6,856 bases of DNA from DYTO01 sp040757795. Lineage in GTDB: Archaea > Hadarchaeota > Hadarchaeia > Hadarchaeales > Hadarchaeaceae. The stretch is taken from positions 1 to 6,856 of the forward strand of contig JBFLWG010000051.1 in NCBI GenBank assembly GCA_040757795.1. The letters run 5' to 3'. Position numbers and translations under genes: made by a program. The notes beneath the pieces are model-generated. The model was not told where the DNA came from. It searched no databases and saw only the letters and a program-made list of their open reading frames with translations. Below are positions 5,489 through 6,856 of this stretch, in pieces; position 1 is the stretch's first letter, and every line of letters starts with the position of its first letter.

Positions 5489-5557
5489 CTATCCCCACCG
5501 CTGATTTCCCCCACCCCACAAAAAGGTATCGGCCTTGGGCCTGTGGGATTGCTTCAT
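5489..5557 (-). CDS. Possible 22-residue leader ORF between GINS and eL42
   Basis: An ATG at 5557 overlaps the GINS stop as ATGA. It opens a frame of 22 codons (MKQSHRPKADTFLWGGGNQR then WG) that ends with TAG at 5489-5491, one base before the eL42 ATG. It thus bridges the spacer exactly. No clear ribosome site is seen and I know no family. It could be a leader peptide, or simply chance in a 66-base gap. Confidence 0.2.
   Translation of the reverse strand: MKQSHRPKADTFLWGGGNQRWG
5513..5549 (-). promoter_or_regulatory. Possible RNA hairpin in the eL42 leader
   Basis: On the minus strand the arms ATCCCACA (5549-5542) and TGTGGGGT (5520-5513) can pair over eight positions, one being T-G. Inside sits a second stem, GGCC-CAA-GGCC (5541-5531), stacked on the first arm with a ten-base bulge on the other side, and a five-T run lies at 5524-5520. 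This could be an autoregulatory or attenuating leader for eL42, or a weak terminator after GINS. It is a hand-drawn fold, not a computed one. Confidence 0.35.
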
Positions 5558-6108
5558 GCCTTTATCCTAATCCTTCTGGCATAGCCCCGCCGGACCATCA
5601 GCTCGGCGTTGGGCTCCGGGATGTTCACAATCTCGCCTTTTGAAAATGGGCCGTAAGATCTCAGGTCCGAGCCCATTATTTTCTCGTTGAGGTTGGAAAC
5701 AATAATGAGCGCGGCTCTCGTCCGCTGGGCTGGCAATGGCACTTCCACCTTACCGCTCAGCGCCGGGAACACAAGCTCAGCCTCTAACTTTTCGAGCTGT
5801 TCCCGGATGTTGCTGAAAGCTTGTTGCTCCCCTTCCAAGTCAAGTGCCGGCGCTTCTCCCCAGGCCAGTTTTTCCATCGATTTTGTCACCCGGGCATCAT
5901 GTATTTCCTTCACAAAAAAAACGATATTGTTCATCTCCTCCTGAAGCAGCTCCTTTTTGAGCTCGTCTCCCGCCTTCATATCCATCAGCAGCCGTGAGAC
6001 GAGCCGCCCCACATCCTGGTAAAAACCGTCGGGGAGTTCCGCCATACCGGGCGAACTCAGTTCCTTCCTGTAGGCCGAAAGAATTTCGTCAAATGAGAAG
6101 TCTACCAT
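5554..6108 (-). CDS. DNA replication factor GINS subunit (Gins51 type)
   Basis: GINS joins MCM and a Cdc45/RecJ-like protein in the archaeal replicative helicase complex. The 184-residue protein has the order of Sld5/Psf1-like subunits: an alpha-helical A domain first (about 1-115, beginning MVDFSFDEILSAYRKELSSP, with FYQDVGRLVSRLL and IREQLEKLEAELVFPALSG), and a small beta-rich B domain at the C-terminus (about 135-184, YGPFSKGEIVNIPEPNAELM then RRGYARRIRI). That order identifies it as Gins51 rather than Gins23. The ATG at 6108 follows GGTGA with a four-base spacer. The upstream gene ends only nine bases before. Its stop is followed by the eL42-eS27 block, an arrangement seen in many archaea. 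Confidence 0.88.
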   Translation of the reverse strand: MVDFSFDEILSAYRKELSSPGMAELPDGFYQDVGRLVSRLLMDMKAGDELKKELLQEEMNNIVFFVKEIHDARVTKSMEKLAWGEAPALDLEGEQQAFSNIREQLEKLEAELVFPALSGKVEVPLPAQRTRAALIIVSNLNEKIMGSDLRSYGPFSKGEIVNIPEPNAELMVRRGYARRIRIKA

Positions 6109-6117
6109 CAGGTCACC

Positions 6118-6856
6118 TTACTTATTCTTTCCCTGACCCTGGCCCTCGTTGCCGTTGCCTTGGTCGGAGTTGCTCTGGCCAGACGATGATTGGCCACCCC
6201 GCTGCTCACTTTGGTTTCCCTGGTTGCCGCTTCCCTGATTCCCGCCGGAGTCGCCTTGGCCCTGATTGCCTTGGTTGCCGTTTCCTTGCCCGTTCCCGTT
6301 GTTGCCTTGGTTCTGATTGCTTGACTGCCCCGGCGGGGTTCCCCCCTGTCCCGGAGGCGTTTGAGGCGGCCCTTGCCCGCTGTTCCCTCCGGAGTGTCCG
6401 TGCGAGACCGCATGCGAGTTCCCGCTCCCCTGCCCCCGGCCCGGGTCGATCACCCGGATGTTGTCGCTCCCCTCGAACAGCACCGCGTGCCACTTCCCGG
6501 TCACCGTCAGCTTCACATCGCCGACGCTTGCCAGCGCCTGCACCGCCGCCCTGTCGAACTTCACCATCAGCTCAGGCAGCCCGTTCCCGTTCCGGTCCCT
6601 GATTTCCGGGTCCTTGACGAAGCCGTAGCTTTGACCTGACTCCGAAGCGACTGCATTGTTCAGCTTTATGCTGGAAATATCAACATTCCTGACGTCGTAA
6701 CCCTGCGGCAGCTCTATGTATGCTGTGATCCACCTGCCGTTGCCCTTCAGGTTCAGGGTGTCCGGGTCGATGTCGACTGCGGCCGGGATTGAAAATCCGC
6801 ACGCAGCATCCGCAACATCTGGCGCACTCTCGACGTTCCCTGCCACATCAGCCGCA
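6118..6856 (-). CDS. Probable secreted surface protein, 3' end, with Gly/Asn/Gln-rich tail
   Basis: The gene enters from the right edge, so its start and any signal peptide are not visible; a GTG at 6846 lies inside the protein. The first visible residues, AADVAGNVESA, look like the end of an Ig-like repeat. Residues about 23-137 form a domain I recognise from many archaeal and environmental surface proteins: VDIDPDTLNLKGNGRWITAY, ELPQGYDVRNVDISSIKLNN, and a calcium-loop-like DRNGNGLPELMVKFD, closing with FEGSDNIRVID. From about 139 to 245 the chain is almost only Gly, Asn, Gln and Ser, with some Pro and His, and ends GQGQGKNK. There is no C-terminal membrane helix or sorting signal. The tail is likely disordered. 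It stops nine bases before GINS and may share its transcript. I infer an extracellular location; the function is unknown. Confidence 0.72.
   Translation of the reverse strand, partial: AADVAGNVESAPDVADAACGFSIPAAVDIDPDTLNLKGNGRWITAYIELPQGYDVRNVDISSIKLNNAVASESGQSYGFVKDPEIRDRNGNGLPELMVKFDRAAVQALASVGDVKLTVTGKWHAVLFEGSDNIRVIDPGRGQGSGNSHAVSHGHSGGNSGQGPPQTPPGQGGTPPGQSSNQNQGNNGNGQGNGNQGNQGQGDSGGNQGSGNQGNQSEQRGGQSSSGQSNSDQGNGNEGQGQGKNK

Noticed and set aside
6118..6420. Repetitive DNA at 6118-6420 as a CRISPR or tandem-repeat array
   Set aside because: There is no constant repeat with spacers. The repetition is codon-level, from Gly, Asn, Gln and Ser codons in an open frame.
5994..6602. Plus-strand open frame of 202 codons rich in Pro, Arg and Ser
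   Set aside because: It is the antisense of GINS and of the Gly/Asn/Gln-rich tail; the skewed composition follows from the repeats on the real strand.

Overview
The window is archaeal. It carries eukaryote-like information-processing genes that bacteria lack: ribosomal proteins eL42 (L44e) and eS27, aIF2 alpha, Nop10, a Gins51-type GINS subunit, a PAC2-family protein, endonuclease Q and geranylgeranyl reductase. Shine-Dalgarno-like sequences (GGTGA, GGTGG, AGGAGG) precede many starts. The gene order is of a euryarchaeal type. The sequence alone does not fix the lineage, and an uncultivated archaeon is possible. All well-supported genes lie on the minus strand, so they are transcribed from right to left, and nearly all the DNA is coding. 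No stretch above 120 bases lacks a gene.

Following transcription from the right edge: 6856-6118 is the 3' end of a gene for a probable cell-surface protein with a calcium-loop beta domain and a 107-residue Gly/Asn/Gln/Ser tail. Nine bases later comes GINS (6108-5554). A 66-base spacer with a possible RNA hairpin leads to eL42 (5487-5209), eS27 (5204-5031), aIF2 alpha (5001-4243, probably starting upstream at an unusual codon), Nop10 (4246-4079) and PAC2 (4082-3327). These are joined by overlaps or by gaps of a few bases, so they look like one operon for replication, translation, rRNA modification and perhaps proteasome assembly.

After a 56-base gap with a T-run comes endonuclease Q (3270-2020), a repair nuclease for deaminated DNA with a C-terminal PCNA-binding-like motif. 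Two bases on lies a 2[4Fe-4S] ferredoxin (2017-1841), which is not a long ORF but is clear, and it overlaps a geranylgeranyl reductase (1860-670). The last two probably act together to saturate the isoprenoid chains of membrane lipids.

The left end (about 1-660) is visibly AT-richer. It holds a VapBC-like pair: an AbrB-fold antitoxin (615-373) and a PIN toxin (376-119) that stops before the last catalytic acidic residues. A 21-bp perfect palindrome sits between a TATA-like box and the antitoxin start, a likely autoregulatory operator. I did not find a clearly new system. The best leads are the missing canonical start of aIF2 alpha, the truncated toxin with its operator, and the eL42 leader hairpin.
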